DNA from: Nocardia uniformis NBRC 13702
GTDB lineage: Bacteria; Actinomycetota; Actinomycetes; Mycobacteriales; Mycobacteriaceae
DNA length: 64,000 nucleotides
NCBI RefSeq assembly: GCF_001613345.1
Contig: NZ_BDCE01000056.1
Coordinates: 62,001-126,000, forward strand
Direction of reading: 5' to 3'
In this document: one piece after another, positions 8,521-17,108 of the stretch
How the letters are laid out: each line of letters begins with the position of its first letter
Position numbering within the stretch: position 1 is the first letter of the stretch
Notes under the pieces: model-generated
Database searches by the model: none
The model's input: the letters and a program-made list of their open reading frames with translations, nothing else
What the model was told of the DNA's origin: nothing
Translations under genes and position numbers: made by a program

Positions 8521-9744
8521 ATGGCACCCACAGACGCATTGGTCTTCGATGCGATCCGCACTCCCCGGGGCATCGGCAAACGCACCGGCGCGCTCTACAG
8601 CATCGCGCCGGTCGATCTGGCCACCGGCCTAATCCGCGAAATGCTGCGCCGCAACCCAGAAGTGGACCCCACCGCCCTCGACGACGTGGTGCTCGGTTGC
8701 GTCTCCGCCACCGGCGAGCAGGGCTTCGACATCGCCGAGATGGCGGTACTGCGCGCGGGTTTGGCGGGCAATACCGCTGGCGTGCAACTGAATCGGTACT
8801 GTGCCTCCGGGCTCGAGGCGGTGAATATCGCCGCCCAGAAGATCGCCTCGGGCTGGGAAGATCTCGTCTTCGCCGGTGGCGTGGAATCGATGTCGCGGGT
8901 GCCGATGGGAGCCGACGGCGGCCTGGTGAGCGCGGCGGACCCGAATCTGAATCAGGTCACGCCGATCATTCTGCAGGGCCCCGCCTCGGATCTACTGGCC
9001 ACCACCTACGGTTACGAACGCGCGGATCTGGACCGGTTCGCGGCCCGTTCCCAGTCACTGGCGGTCCGGGCGTGGCACGAGGGCCGGTTCAAGAATTCGG
9101 TGGTACCGGTCACCGATATCAATGGCACGGTCATGCTCGACCATGACGAACTGGTGCGGCCCGACACCACGATCGAATCACTGGGCACGCTCGCGCCCGC
9201 CTTCGAAACCATGGGCGCGCTGGCAGGTTTCGACGCGGTGGCCTTGCAGCGCTACCACTGGGTGGAAAAGATCGAGCACCGTCACACCGCGGGCAACTCC
9301 TCCGGAATCGTCGACGGCGCGGCCCTGCTCGCGATCGGCAATGAGCGCGTCGGCCGCGAATTCGGGTTGCGACCACGCGCCCGCATCGTCGCCACGGCGG
9401 TTACCGGCTCGGATCCCTCCATCGGTTTCACCGGCCCCGCGCCCGCCACCCGCAAGGCGTTGCGCAGGGCCGGGCTCACCGTCGACGAGATCGACCTGTT
9501 CGAGGTGAACGAGGCGTTTGCCGCGGTGGTACTGGTCTTCGCACAGGAGCTGGGCGTCGAACTGGAGAAGATCAATGTCAATGGCGGCGCGATCGCCATG
9601 GGACATCCGCTCGGCGCCACCGGCGCGATGCTGCTGGGCACGGTGATCGACGAACTCGAGCGCACCGGCGGGCGCTACGGCCTGGTCACCCTGTGCGCGG
9701 TCGGTGGCATCGGCATAGCCACCATCGTCGAACGCCTGTCCTGA
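8521..9744 (+). CDS. Acetyl-CoA C-acyltransferase (thiolase)
   Basis: The 407-residue product is a thiolase, catalysing the last step of beta-oxidation (3-ketoacyl-CoA to acyl-CoA plus acetyl-CoA). The acyl-accepting cysteine is in NRYCASGLEAV near residue 94, the catalytic His in GGAIAMGHPLGATGA near residue 362, and the second Cys in LCAVGGIGIA near residue 391. The length is normal. It is the first gene of a three-gene operon with FadB-like and acyl-CoA dehydrogenase genes, 37 and about 30 bases apart. Confidence 0.92.
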   Translation: MAPTDALVFDAIRTPRGIGKRTGALYSIAPVDLATGLIREMLRRNPEVDPTALDDVVLGCVSATGEQGFDIAEMAVLRAGLAGNTAGVQLNRYCASGLEAVNIAAQKIASGWEDLVFAGGVESMSRVPMGADGGLVSAADPNLNQVTPIILQGPASDLLATTYGYERADLDRFAARSQSLAVRAWHEGRFKNSVVPVTDINGTVMLDHDELVRPDTTIESLGTLAPAFETMGALAGFDAVALQRYHWVEKIEHRHTAGNSSGIVDGAALLAIGNERVGREFGLRPRARIVATAVTGSDPSIGFTGPAPATRKALRRAGLTVDEIDLFEVNEAFAAVVLVFAQELGVELEKINVNGGAIAMGHPLGATGAMLLGTVIDELERTGGRYGLVTLCAVGGIGIATIVERLS

Positions 9745-9781
9745 CCCGCGCGGACATTCACCCCGAGAGAATCGAACTTTC

Positions 9782-11944
9782 ATGAGCACCAACACCATTC
9801 GCTGGGAAAAGGGCACGGACGGAATCGTCGTCCTGACCCTCGACGACCCCAACCAGGCCACCAATACCTGGAACGCCGACTTCCGCGAATCCCTCTACGC
9901 CGCCGTCGACCGGCTCACCGCCGAACGCGAATCCATCACCGGCGTCATCCTCACCTCCGGCAAAGAAACCTTCAGTGCCGGAGCGGATCTCAAGGAACTC
10001 GCCGAGATCGTCGAGACGGCCGAGACCGCGGAGATCGCCGCCTTCTTCGACGAGGCGAAGGCATGCCTGCGACGGCTCGAGACTCTCGGCAGGCCGGTCG
10101 TCGCGGCCATCAACGGCACCGCGCTGGGCGGCGGGCTGGAACTGGCCCTCGCAACGCATCACCGAATCGCGGTGGACGACAGCACGATTCAGATCGGACT
10201 GCCAGAGGTCACGCTCGGCGCGATTCCCGGGGCGGGCGGCGTGGTGCGCACGGTGCGCATGCTGGGGCTGGCCGATGCCCTGCTCAATATCCTGATCAAG
10301 GGCCAGAAGCATGAGCCGAAGAAGGCCCTGGCCGCAGGCATAGTGGACGAATTGGTCGCTACGCCAGCCGAATTGATCCCCGCCGCGAAGGCCTGGATCG
10401 CGGCCAACCCCGCACCCGAGCAGCCCTGGGACCGGCGCGGCCACCGCATTCCGGGCGGCACCGCCACCGACCCCGCGATGGCCATGAACCTGCCCGCGTT
10501 CACCTCCACTGTCCGAAAGGAATTGAAGGGCGCGGACTTCCCGGCCGCCCGCAATCTGCTGGCCGCGGCGGTGGAGAGCACCCTGGTCGATTTCACGGCG
10601 GCATCGACCATCGAGACCCGCTACTTGGTGAACCTGCTTCAGTCCCCGATCACCAAGAACATGGTGGGGGCGTTCTTCAACCTGCAGCGGATGAACAAGC
10701 CCACCGGGCGCGCAGTCGGCGTCGAACCGTTCACCCCGCGCAGGGTCGCCGTGCTGGGCGCCGGCATGATGGGCGCGGGCATCGCTTACGAATATGCCCG
10801 GGCCGGTGCGGAAGTCGTGCTGAAGGACATCTCAGTGGAGTCCGCCGAGCGCGGTAAGGGGTATTCGCGGGCGCTGGTCGAGAAGGCCGTATCCCGGGGA
10901 CGTAAGTCCCAGCGGTGGGCCGATGAACTGCTCGCCCGCATCCACCCGACCGCCGACACCGCCGAACTGGCGGGTGCGGATGTCATGATCGAGGCGGTGT
11001 TCGAGGACGCCGATCTGAAGAAGCGCACCTACAGCGAGGTCGAACCGCTGCTGGACCCGGCCGCGTTGCTGGCCTCGAACACCTCACAGATCCCGATCAC
11101 CGGTCTCGCCGAGGGTGTTTCGCGACCCGAGGACTTCATCGGTATGCACTTCTCCTCACCGGTGGAGAAGATGCCGTTCGTCGAGGTGATCAAGGGCAGG
11201 CTGACCTCGGCGGAGACCGTCGCCCGCACGGTGGACGCCGTGCGCATGATCGGCAAGACCCCCATCGTGGTCAATGACGGGCGCGGCTTCTACCTGACAC
11301 GGCTGTTCCAGGCGCTCACGTTCGAGGCGCTCGAGATGCTGGCCGAGGGCGTTCCCGCGCCATCGATCGAGCAGGCGGCCGCGCAGGCCGGACTGCCGAC
11401 CCAGCCGCTGCTGGTATTGGACCAGGTCAGCCTCACCCTGGCCCGCAGCATTATCGCCGATCGTCAGGCGGCCGCCGCGACGGCAGGTTCGGGCTACAAC
11501 GAACGCAACTGCGACACAGTGGTTTTCGACATGGTCGACAAGTACGACCGCGCGGGACGCGCGGCCGGGGCCGGGTTCTACGGCTATGCCGATGGCAAGC
11601 GGCTCGGCCTCTGGCCGGGACTGCGCGCGGCGTTCGGCGGCGACAATCGCGAGATCTCCTTCGAAGATCTGCGCGAGCGGATGCTGTTCATCATCTCGCT
11701 CGAGGTCGTCAAATGCCTGGACGAAGGCATTGTCGAAACCACTCTGACCGCCGATGTCGGCTCACTCATGGGCGGCATGCCGCCGTGGACCGGTGGCGCG
11801 GTCACCTACGTGAACTCCTACCACGGCGGGGTGGCCGGTTTCGTCGCCCGCGCCCGCGAGCTGGCCGCCGCCTACGGCGACCGTTTCACCCCGCCGACCC
11901 TCCTGCTCGTCGCCACCGAACGCGGCGCGTCGATAGCGTCCTGA
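9782..11944 (+). CDS. Bifunctional enoyl-CoA hydratase / 3-hydroxyacyl-CoA dehydrogenase (FadB/FadJ type)
   Basis: The 720-residue product joins an N-terminal crotonase domain (about 1-190; oxyanion-hole sequences SAGADLKEL and ALGGGLELALATHH; LPEVTLG with a catalytic-type Glu) to a 3-hydroxyacyl-CoA dehydrogenase. The NAD site VLGAGMMGAGIAYEYA begins near residue 323, and the GMHFSSP motif carries the catalytic His-Ser region. A C-terminal HAD domain follows. It hydrates enoyl-CoA and oxidises the 3-hydroxyacyl-CoA before the thiolase step. It lies between thiolase and acyl-CoA dehydrogenase genes, so the operon encodes a whole beta-oxidation spiral. Confidence 0.92.
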   Translation: MSTNTIRWEKGTDGIVVLTLDDPNQATNTWNADFRESLYAAVDRLTAERESITGVILTSGKETFSAGADLKELAEIVETAETAEIAAFFDEAKACLRRLETLGRPVVAAINGTALGGGLELALATHHRIAVDDSTIQIGLPEVTLGAIPGAGGVVRTVRMLGLADALLNILIKGQKHEPKKALAAGIVDELVATPAELIPAAKAWIAANPAPEQPWDRRGHRIPGGTATDPAMAMNLPAFTSTVRKELKGADFPAARNLLAAAVESTLVDFTAASTIETRYLVNLLQSPITKNMVGAFFNLQRMNKPTGRAVGVEPFTPRRVAVLGAGMMGAGIAYEYARAGAEVVLKDISVESAERGKGYSRALVEKAVSRGRKSQRWADELLARIHPTADTAELAGADVMIEAVFEDADLKKRTYSEVEPLLDPAALLASNTSQIPITGLAEGVSRPEDFIGMHFSSPVEKMPFVEVIKGRLTSAETVARTVDAVRMIGKTPIVVNDGRGFYLTRLFQALTFEALEMLAEGVPAPSIEQAAAQAGLPTQPLLVLDQVSLTLARSIIADRQAAAATAGSGYNERNCDTVVFDMVDKYDRAGRAAGAGFYGYADGKRLGLWPGLRAAFGGDNREISFEDLRERMLFIISLEVVKCLDEGIVETTLTADVGSLMGGMPPWTGGAVTYVNSYHGGVAGFVARARELAAAYGDRFTPPTLLLVATERGASIAS

Positions 11945-11974
11945 CCCCTTGTCCCCCACCGTGATCGGACCACA

Positions 11975-13114
11975 ATGAACCCCTTCATCCTCGATGAGGA
12001 CCACCTCACCTTCCGGGACTCGGTCCGCAAGTTCGCGCGCGACAAGTTCATGGGTAGCTTTCCGGAGCGGGCCGCGAGCGAGGCCTACCCGCGCGCGGAG
12101 CTCAAGAAGTTCGCCGAGGCCGGGCTAACCGCCCTGTGCGTGCCCGAGGCGCAGGGCGGCCAGGGCGCGGACCTGCTCGCCCTGGGCCTGGCGGGCGAGG
12201 AGATCGGTTATGCCGACTCCGCGCTGGCCTGCATGTACTTCTTCTCCAATGTGCAGACCAATATCCTCGCCGCCATGGGCCCCGCGGCCGTGCAGCGAGA
12301 ATGGTTGCCGCGCTTGATCTCCGGCGACGCCATTGCCTGCACCGCGTTGACCGAACCCGGCGCCGGCTCGGACGCCTCCGCGCTCACCTGCCGCGCCGAG
12401 AAGGTCGCGGGCGGCTGGAAGCTGTACGGCGAGAAATCCTCCATCACCCAGGCCCCGCACGCCGATATCGCCATCGTCATCGCGCAAAGCGATCCGGCCA
12501 AGCGCACCAAGGGAATCGGCGCGTTCGTGGTGCCGCTCGACGATCCCACCGTCGCCCGGCAGGCCTTCCGCGATCCCGGCTGCAAACCGATCGGCCGCGG
12601 CGCGCTCACCTTCGACGGCACCTTCGTGCCCGACTCGTATGTCATGGCCGAACCGGGCGGCGGATTCCAAATGATCATGAAGGAATTCGACCTGACCCGC
12701 ACCCTCATCGGTCTCATGGTCATCGGCACCGCCCAGCGCGCCATCGACATGACCGTCGAATACACCAAGCAGCGCACCACCTTCGGAGTGCCGCTGGCGA
12801 TGAACCAGGGCGTGTCGTTCCCCCTGGTCGAGCACACCACGCACCTCACCGCGGTACGCGCCCTGGCCTACCAGACCCTGGGCCTGCGCATGGCCGGGCA
12901 ACCACACACCGCGCAGGCCGCGATGTTGAAGTGGTGGGCACCGCAGGTGGCCTTCGCCGCCATCAACGATTGCGTCGTGCTGCACGGCCATGTCGGCTGG
13001 TCGGAGGAGATGCCGCTGCAGGCCATGCTGCGCGATGTCTCGGGTTACCAGATCGGTGATGGCACCCCGCAGATCCAGAAGCTGATCATCGCCCGCGAAC
13101 TGTTCATGCGCTGA
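11975..13114 (+). CDS. Acyl-CoA dehydrogenase
   Basis: The 379-residue product is an FAD-dependent acyl-CoA dehydrogenase for the first beta-oxidation step. The signature CTALTEPGAGSDASAL lies near residue 118, the middle region KSSITQAPHADI follows, and the C-terminal segment reads GDGTPQIQKLIIAREL. In the medium-chain family the catalytic Glu sits in YEGT; here the matching place reads GDGT, so the base is Asp or lies elsewhere, as in some branched-chain family members. It is the last gene of the thiolase-FadB operon and is followed by a strong hairpin. Confidence 0.9.
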   Translation: MNPFILDEDHLTFRDSVRKFARDKFMGSFPERAASEAYPRAELKKFAEAGLTALCVPEAQGGQGADLLALGLAGEEIGYADSALACMYFFSNVQTNILAAMGPAAVQREWLPRLISGDAIACTALTEPGAGSDASALTCRAEKVAGGWKLYGEKSSITQAPHADIAIVIAQSDPAKRTKGIGAFVVPLDDPTVARQAFRDPGCKPIGRGALTFDGTFVPDSYVMAEPGGGFQMIMKEFDLTRTLIGLMVIGTAQRAIDMTVEYTKQRTTFGVPLAMNQGVSFPLVEHTTHLTAVRALAYQTLGLRMAGQPHTAQAAMLKWWAPQVAFAAINDCVVLHGHVGWSEEMPLQAMLRDVSGYQIGDGTPQIQKLIIARELFMR

Positions 13115-13126
13115 GATACCAAGAAG

Positions 13127-13160
13127 TCGGGCCGGTGGGTGCATGCACCGACCGGCCCGA
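13127..13160. terminator. Bidirectional hairpin between convergent genes
   Basis: TCGGGCCGGT at 13127-13136 pairs with ACCGGCCCGA at 13151-13160, a perfect ten-base stem. The loop itself contains the palindrome GGTGCATGCACC. It lies just after the acyl-CoA dehydrogenase stop and before the convergent aldehyde dehydrogenase stop, where a shared terminator is expected. Confidence 0.75.
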
Positions 13161-13221
13161 ATTCTCTTGTGTGCCTGGTACTACGACTCCCGCGGGCAAC
13201 TCCTCCCGGAGCGAGGGGCGG

Positions 13222-14745
13222 TTATCCGTGCAGGCGGCGGCGCAGGTCGCGTCCCACTACCAGGTGCAGCACCGCGGAGACCGCGCGACTGCGCAGTATC
13301 GAGTATGGGTACCAGGTGATTTCGCTGCGCAGCGCGGGGATGCGTGGTGCGGTGATGGCCTGCTGGCGGCAATATTTGCGGATGCCCTGCGCCCCGCCGA
13401 GCCGGGTGCCCAGGCCCGAGGTCTTCCAGCCGCCGTGCGGCAGACCGAAGGCGAACAGGTTGGTGTAGGCGTCGTTGATATTGACCGCACCGACCTCGAG
13501 TTGCCGGGCAACGCGCAATCCCCGCGCCCGATCGCCTGTCCACACCGTGGCCGAGAGCCCGTATTCGCTGTCATTGGCCAGCCGAACGGCCTCCCGCTCG
13601 TCGGCGACCCGCATGACCGGAATGGTGGGACCGAACGTCTCCTCGCGCATGCACACCATCGAATGATCGACCCCGGTGAGCACGGTCGGCTCGAAGAACG
13701 CGCCGTCCGGCGCGGCCGTGCCCCCGCACACCACGGTCGCCCCCGCCGCGACCGCCGCGTCTACATGTGCGCGCACGATCTCGGTCTGTGCCGCGGTGGC
13801 CATGGCGCCCACCTCGATCTCGGCGCCCGGCGTGCCCGCCCCCTGCCGCACCGCGCGCACCCGCTCGGTCAGCAACTCCAGGAACCGTTGGTAGACAGGG
13901 GCTTCCACGTATACGCGCTCCACACTGATGCAGATCTGTCCCGAGTTCGCCAGCGCACCCCAGACGATGCCGTTGGCGGCCCGCTCGAGATCGGCGTCGG
14001 CGAGCACGATGGCCGGATCCTTGCCGCCGAGTTCGACGCTGCACGGAATCAGCCGCTCCCCCGCCCGCGCGGCTATCTTGCGCCCGGTCGCCGTGGATCC
14101 CGTGAACTGCACCATATCCACCGCATCGACCACCGCGGCACCGGTGGCGCCGTCCCCGGTGACCACCGCGAACACCGCCGGCGCACCGATCTCTCGCCAG
14201 CCGCGCGCCAGTTCGAGCGCCGAGAACGGGGTCACCTCAGAGGGTTTCACGACCACGGCGGCACCGGCGAGCAAGGCCGGAATGGCGTCCACCGCCGGAA
14301 TGAGCAGCGGGAAATTCCACGGGGAGATCACTCCGACCACCGGATGCGGCCGATACACGCGCAGTCGCGATTTGGGGATCGTCAGCAAGCCGTGCGGCCG
14401 AATGCGCTCGTCGGCGAGGAATTCGGCGGCGTGATCACTGAAGTAGTTGATCGCGTCGCACGCCAGCGTCACTTCCAGCAGCGCTTCCTGACGGGGTTTT
14501 CCGGTCTCGGACTGGATGCGGTCCAACAGGTCGGATTCATTGTCCAGCAGCCAATCTCGAAGTCTGCGCAGCCAGGTGGCTCGCCCGCGCGGGCCGAGCC
14601 GCTCCCATGAGGGCTGGCGTTGACGCAACGTGCGCACGGCCGCCGAGACGTGGTCCGAGGTCTGCACATCGACCTCGCCGACCACCTGCCCCGAGGCCGG
14701 ATTCCGGACCTCGATCCGCTGCTCGGTCGATTCACCTGTGGTCAC
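13222..14745 (-). CDS. NAD(P)-dependent aldehyde dehydrogenase
   Basis: The 507-residue product has all key aldehyde dehydrogenase residues: Asn144 in SPWNF, Lys167 in VVKPSE, Glu238 in VELGGKDP and the nucleophile Cys272 in NSGQICIS. It resembles succinate-semialdehyde dehydrogenase-like enzymes, and the aldehyde here is probably that from alcohol oxidation in the same operon. It starts at GTG (14745), with GGAG about six bases upstream. The gap to the upstream TetR gene is only 11 bases, so it ends a likely seven-gene transcript starting at 21575. Confidence 0.9.
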   Translation of the reverse strand: MTTGESTEQRIEVRNPASGQVVGEVDVQTSDHVSAAVRTLRQRQPSWERLGPRGRATWLRRLRDWLLDNESDLLDRIQSETGKPRQEALLEVTLACDAINYFSDHAAEFLADERIRPHGLLTIPKSRLRVYRPHPVVGVISPWNFPLLIPAVDAIPALLAGAAVVVKPSEVTPFSALELARGWREIGAPAVFAVVTGDGATGAAVVDAVDMVQFTGSTATGRKIAARAGERLIPCSVELGGKDPAIVLADADLERAANGIVWGALANSGQICISVERVYVEAPVYQRFLELLTERVRAVRQGAGTPGAEIEVGAMATAAQTEIVRAHVDAAVAAGATVVCGGTAAPDGAFFEPTVLTGVDHSMVCMREETFGPTIPVMRVADEREAVRLANDSEYGLSATVWTGDRARGLRVARQLEVGAVNINDAYTNLFAFGLPHGGWKTSGLGTRLGGAQGIRKYCRQQAITAPRIPALRSEITWYPYSILRSRAVSAVLHLVVGRDLRRRLHG

Positions 14746-14756
14746 GGATACTCCTT

Positions 14757-15434
14757 CTACAGTTCTTCTGCACTACCGCGATTCGAGCGGTGTGCGGTGG
14801 CGGCCCCCGACGTCGCGGCGAGCACGCGCAACTTGGTGGTCCACAGCCGCAGCGTCTCGGTCAGCACGCTCGCCGAGTCCTCCGGGCCGACCAGTTCTAT
14901 GACCCGGCCCACCGCGAGACCCACGCCGACGGAAAGCACTCCGACGGTCGCGTGCTCGACGGCCGTGTCGATCTCGGGACCGACGCCGAGCTGTGCGGCG
15001 ATCACCGGGTGCAGCAACGCCTTCAACATCGCGGCGGTCTGGGTGACCTCGGCGAACTTGTCCGGGTCGCGGCGCACCGACAGCACGAATTCGACGGCCA
15101 GCACATTCATTTCGTCGTTCACGCCCACCGAGCGCCACCACGACCCGATCGCGCCGAGGCCGTCTTCGGGTAGCTCACCGGTGGCGAACATCGATTCGAT
15201 CAGGCCCGCGAACGACTGTTGATAATGTCGTTCCAGGACCGCCAGGCACAGCGCTTCCTTACTGTCGAAATTGCCGTAGATGGCGCCCTGGGTGCGGCCG
15301 GCTCGCGCCGCGATCTGCGCCACGGTGGTGCCGCTGAAGCCTTGGCCCAGGAACAATTCCTGCGCCGCCGCCAGCACGGCGTCCCGCGTGTGGGTCTGGC
15401 TCTCCTCACGGGACAGTGGCCTGCCACGATCCAA
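14757..15434 (-). CDS. TetR family regulator, twin of the gene at 21748
   Basis: The product is about 225 residues. Its helix-turn-helix reads TTVAQIAARAGRTQGAIYGNF, almost the same as in the TetR gene at 21748, including the recognition helix GRTQG(A/S)IYGNF. The two probably bind the same operator. I chose the TTG at 15434 because CGGAGAGCC lies just upstream and the start aligns with the twin; an ATG at 15473 is the alternative. It sits between the BVMO-like gene and the aldehyde dehydrogenase gene on the same strand. Confidence 0.8.
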   Translation of the reverse strand: MDRGRPLSREESQTHTRDAVLAAAQELFLGQGFSGTTVAQIAARAGRTQGAIYGNFDSKEALCLAVLERHYQQSFAGLIESMFATGELPEDGLGAIGSWWRSVGVNDEMNVLAVEFVLSVRRDPDKFAEVTQTAAMLKALLHPVIAAQLGVGPEIDTAVEHATVGVLSVGVGLAVGRVIELVGPEDSASVLTETLRLWTTKLRVLAATSGAATAHRSNRGSAEEL

Positions 15435-15512
15435 GGCTCTCCGTGCTCCTCTCGCGCCGGCGCCACCTGGCACCGTCGGTCGATCCAGGGTGACCGCGTC
15501 CGGTGCTCGACC

Positions 15513-17108
15513 TCAGCCCTCGGTGACGAGTTCCGGGGACGGCTTACGCTTGGCCCGCCCATTGGTCGCGGCGCGCGCGGGTGACGCTGTCGCCGCGGTC
15601 TCGAAGGTGTAGTCGGTGAAGGGGAAGGTCCGGTGGGCGCGTCGTGCCGCGAAGAAGCCGGACGGTCGCAGGTAGGTCGAATCCCCCTGGGAATTGCGGT
15701 AATAGGTCGCCACGTGCTTGTTCAGATCGGTGAAGTAGTAGCGCAGCGCAGCGCTGCGGGTGATGACCTCACCGTGATAGGCATCGTGCACGTCCTGACG
15801 AACCTCCATCCGAACAGCCTTGCGGCGGTGCGCCTCCCGGATGGCGCGCACGGCATGGTCGGCGGTCATCTCGACGAAGGCGTGCCAGCCGCTGCCGGTC
15901 CAGCAGTACGGTCCCACCAGCATCCAGCGGTTCGGCAACTTCGGGATCGCCACGCCCTCATAGGCTTGCAGGCCGTTCTCGGTGTAGAACTTGCCCAGGT
16001 CGAACCCTTCGCGTCCGGTCACCATGCCTTCGCGGTAGGTTTCCGGGTCCGAGAAGACCTCGTAACCGGTGGCGAGCACGATCATGTCGAAGGTGTGCTC
16101 GACCCCGTCGCGAGTGCGGATGCCGTCGGCGGTGAAGGTCTCGATCGGCGCGGTGATCAGATCGACGTTCGCCCGGTTGTACGCACGCAGATAGGCATTG
16201 GAGAAGGTCGGCCGCTTGGCGATCGGGCCGAAGTCGGGGGTCAGTGCCGCGCGCGTGACGGGATCCTTCACCACCCACTTCAGGTAGCGGCGGATGAACT
16301 TCAGCGAGACCTGGTCCATCTGCCGCAACACCGGTTCGACGGTACTGGGCGGTGCCCCGGACAACACCCGGAGCACTACGTCCATGCCCATCAGGGCCAC
16401 ACCGTTGACGGCGGCTTGCAGGCCCGGCGTGCGCAGCACCCGGCGTGCGGGAGCCGGAATCCGGAAGTCCGGCTTGGGCAGAACCCAGACCGGCGTGCGC
16501 TGAAAGACGCTCAACGCGGCCACTTCCGGGGCGATGGTCGGTGTGATCTGCACCGAACTGGCGCCGGTGCCGATGATCGCGACCCGCTTGCCGGTGTGGT
16601 CGTAGCCGTGGTCCCAGCTCGGGGCGCGCTGGATCTTGCCGCGGAAGTCGGCCAGACCCGGAATACCCGGATCCAATTTGGGATTGACGAACGCACCGAC
16701 CGCACTGATCACATAGCGCGCGGTGATCTCGTCCCCGGTCGCGGTCGCCAGCCGCCACAGACTCGCCGACTCGTCCCAATGTTCGGTGACGATATCGGTA
16801 TCGAACCGCGCGTGCTCGTAGAGGCCGAATCGCTTGGCCACCTCGACGTGGTACTTCTTCACCTCCGCACCCTTGGGAAAGACACGGCTCCAATCGGGAT
16901 TGCGCGCGAAGGAGTACTGATAGGTAATGGCCGGAACATCCACGCCCAGTCCGGGATAGGTGTTCTCATGCCAGGACCCGCCGAAATCGGCCGCGCGGTC
17001 GATGATGACGAAATCCGTCAGACCCGCCTCGGTGAGTTTGGCGGCGGCGGCGATCCCACCGGGACCACCACCGATGATGGCGATCTCGTGGTCGGGAACC
17101 GGGGTCAT
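15513..17108 (-). CDS. BVMO-like flavoprotein monooxygenase with altered fingerprint
   Basis: The 531-residue product is a class B flavoprotein monooxygenase with two Rossmann motifs: GGGPGG at 13-18 for FAD and GTGASS for NADPH. The Baeyer-Villiger fingerprint FxGxxxHxxxW is present as F155-R-G157 to W165-D166, but the conserved His is Arg161 (QRAPSW). That may change or abolish Baeyer-Villiger activity; it could be an N-oxygenase or hydroxylase-like enzyme. Its ATG overlaps the stop of the upstream BVMO gene (ATGA), with AGGAG upstream, so the two are translationally coupled and might work as partners. Confidence 0.85.
   Translation of the reverse strand: MTPVPDHEIAIIGGGPGGIAAAAKLTEAGLTDFVIIDRAADFGGSWHENTYPGLGVDVPAITYQYSFARNPDWSRVFPKGAEVKKYHVEVAKRFGLYEHARFDTDIVTEHWDESASLWRLATATGDEITARYVISAVGAFVNPKLDPGIPGLADFRGKIQRAPSWDHGYDHTGKRVAIIGTGASSVQITPTIAPEVAALSVFQRTPVWVLPKPDFRIPAPARRVLRTPGLQAAVNGVALMGMDVVLRVLSGAPPSTVEPVLRQMDQVSLKFIRRYLKWVVKDPVTRAALTPDFGPIAKRPTFSNAYLRAYNRANVDLITAPIETFTADGIRTRDGVEHTFDMIVLATGYEVFSDPETYREGMVTGREGFDLGKFYTENGLQAYEGVAIPKLPNRWMLVGPYCWTGSGWHAFVEMTADHAVRAIREAHRRKAVRMEVRQDVHDAYHGEVITRSAALRYYFTDLNKHVATYYRNSQGDSTYLRPSGFFAARRAHRTFPFTDYTFETAATASPARAATNGRAKRKPSPELVTEG

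Noticed and set aside
13135..14610. 491-codon plus-strand frame opposite the aldehyde dehydrogenase
   Set aside because: The opposite strand has every catalytic motif of aldehyde dehydrogenase. This frame has none and is a codon-bias shadow.
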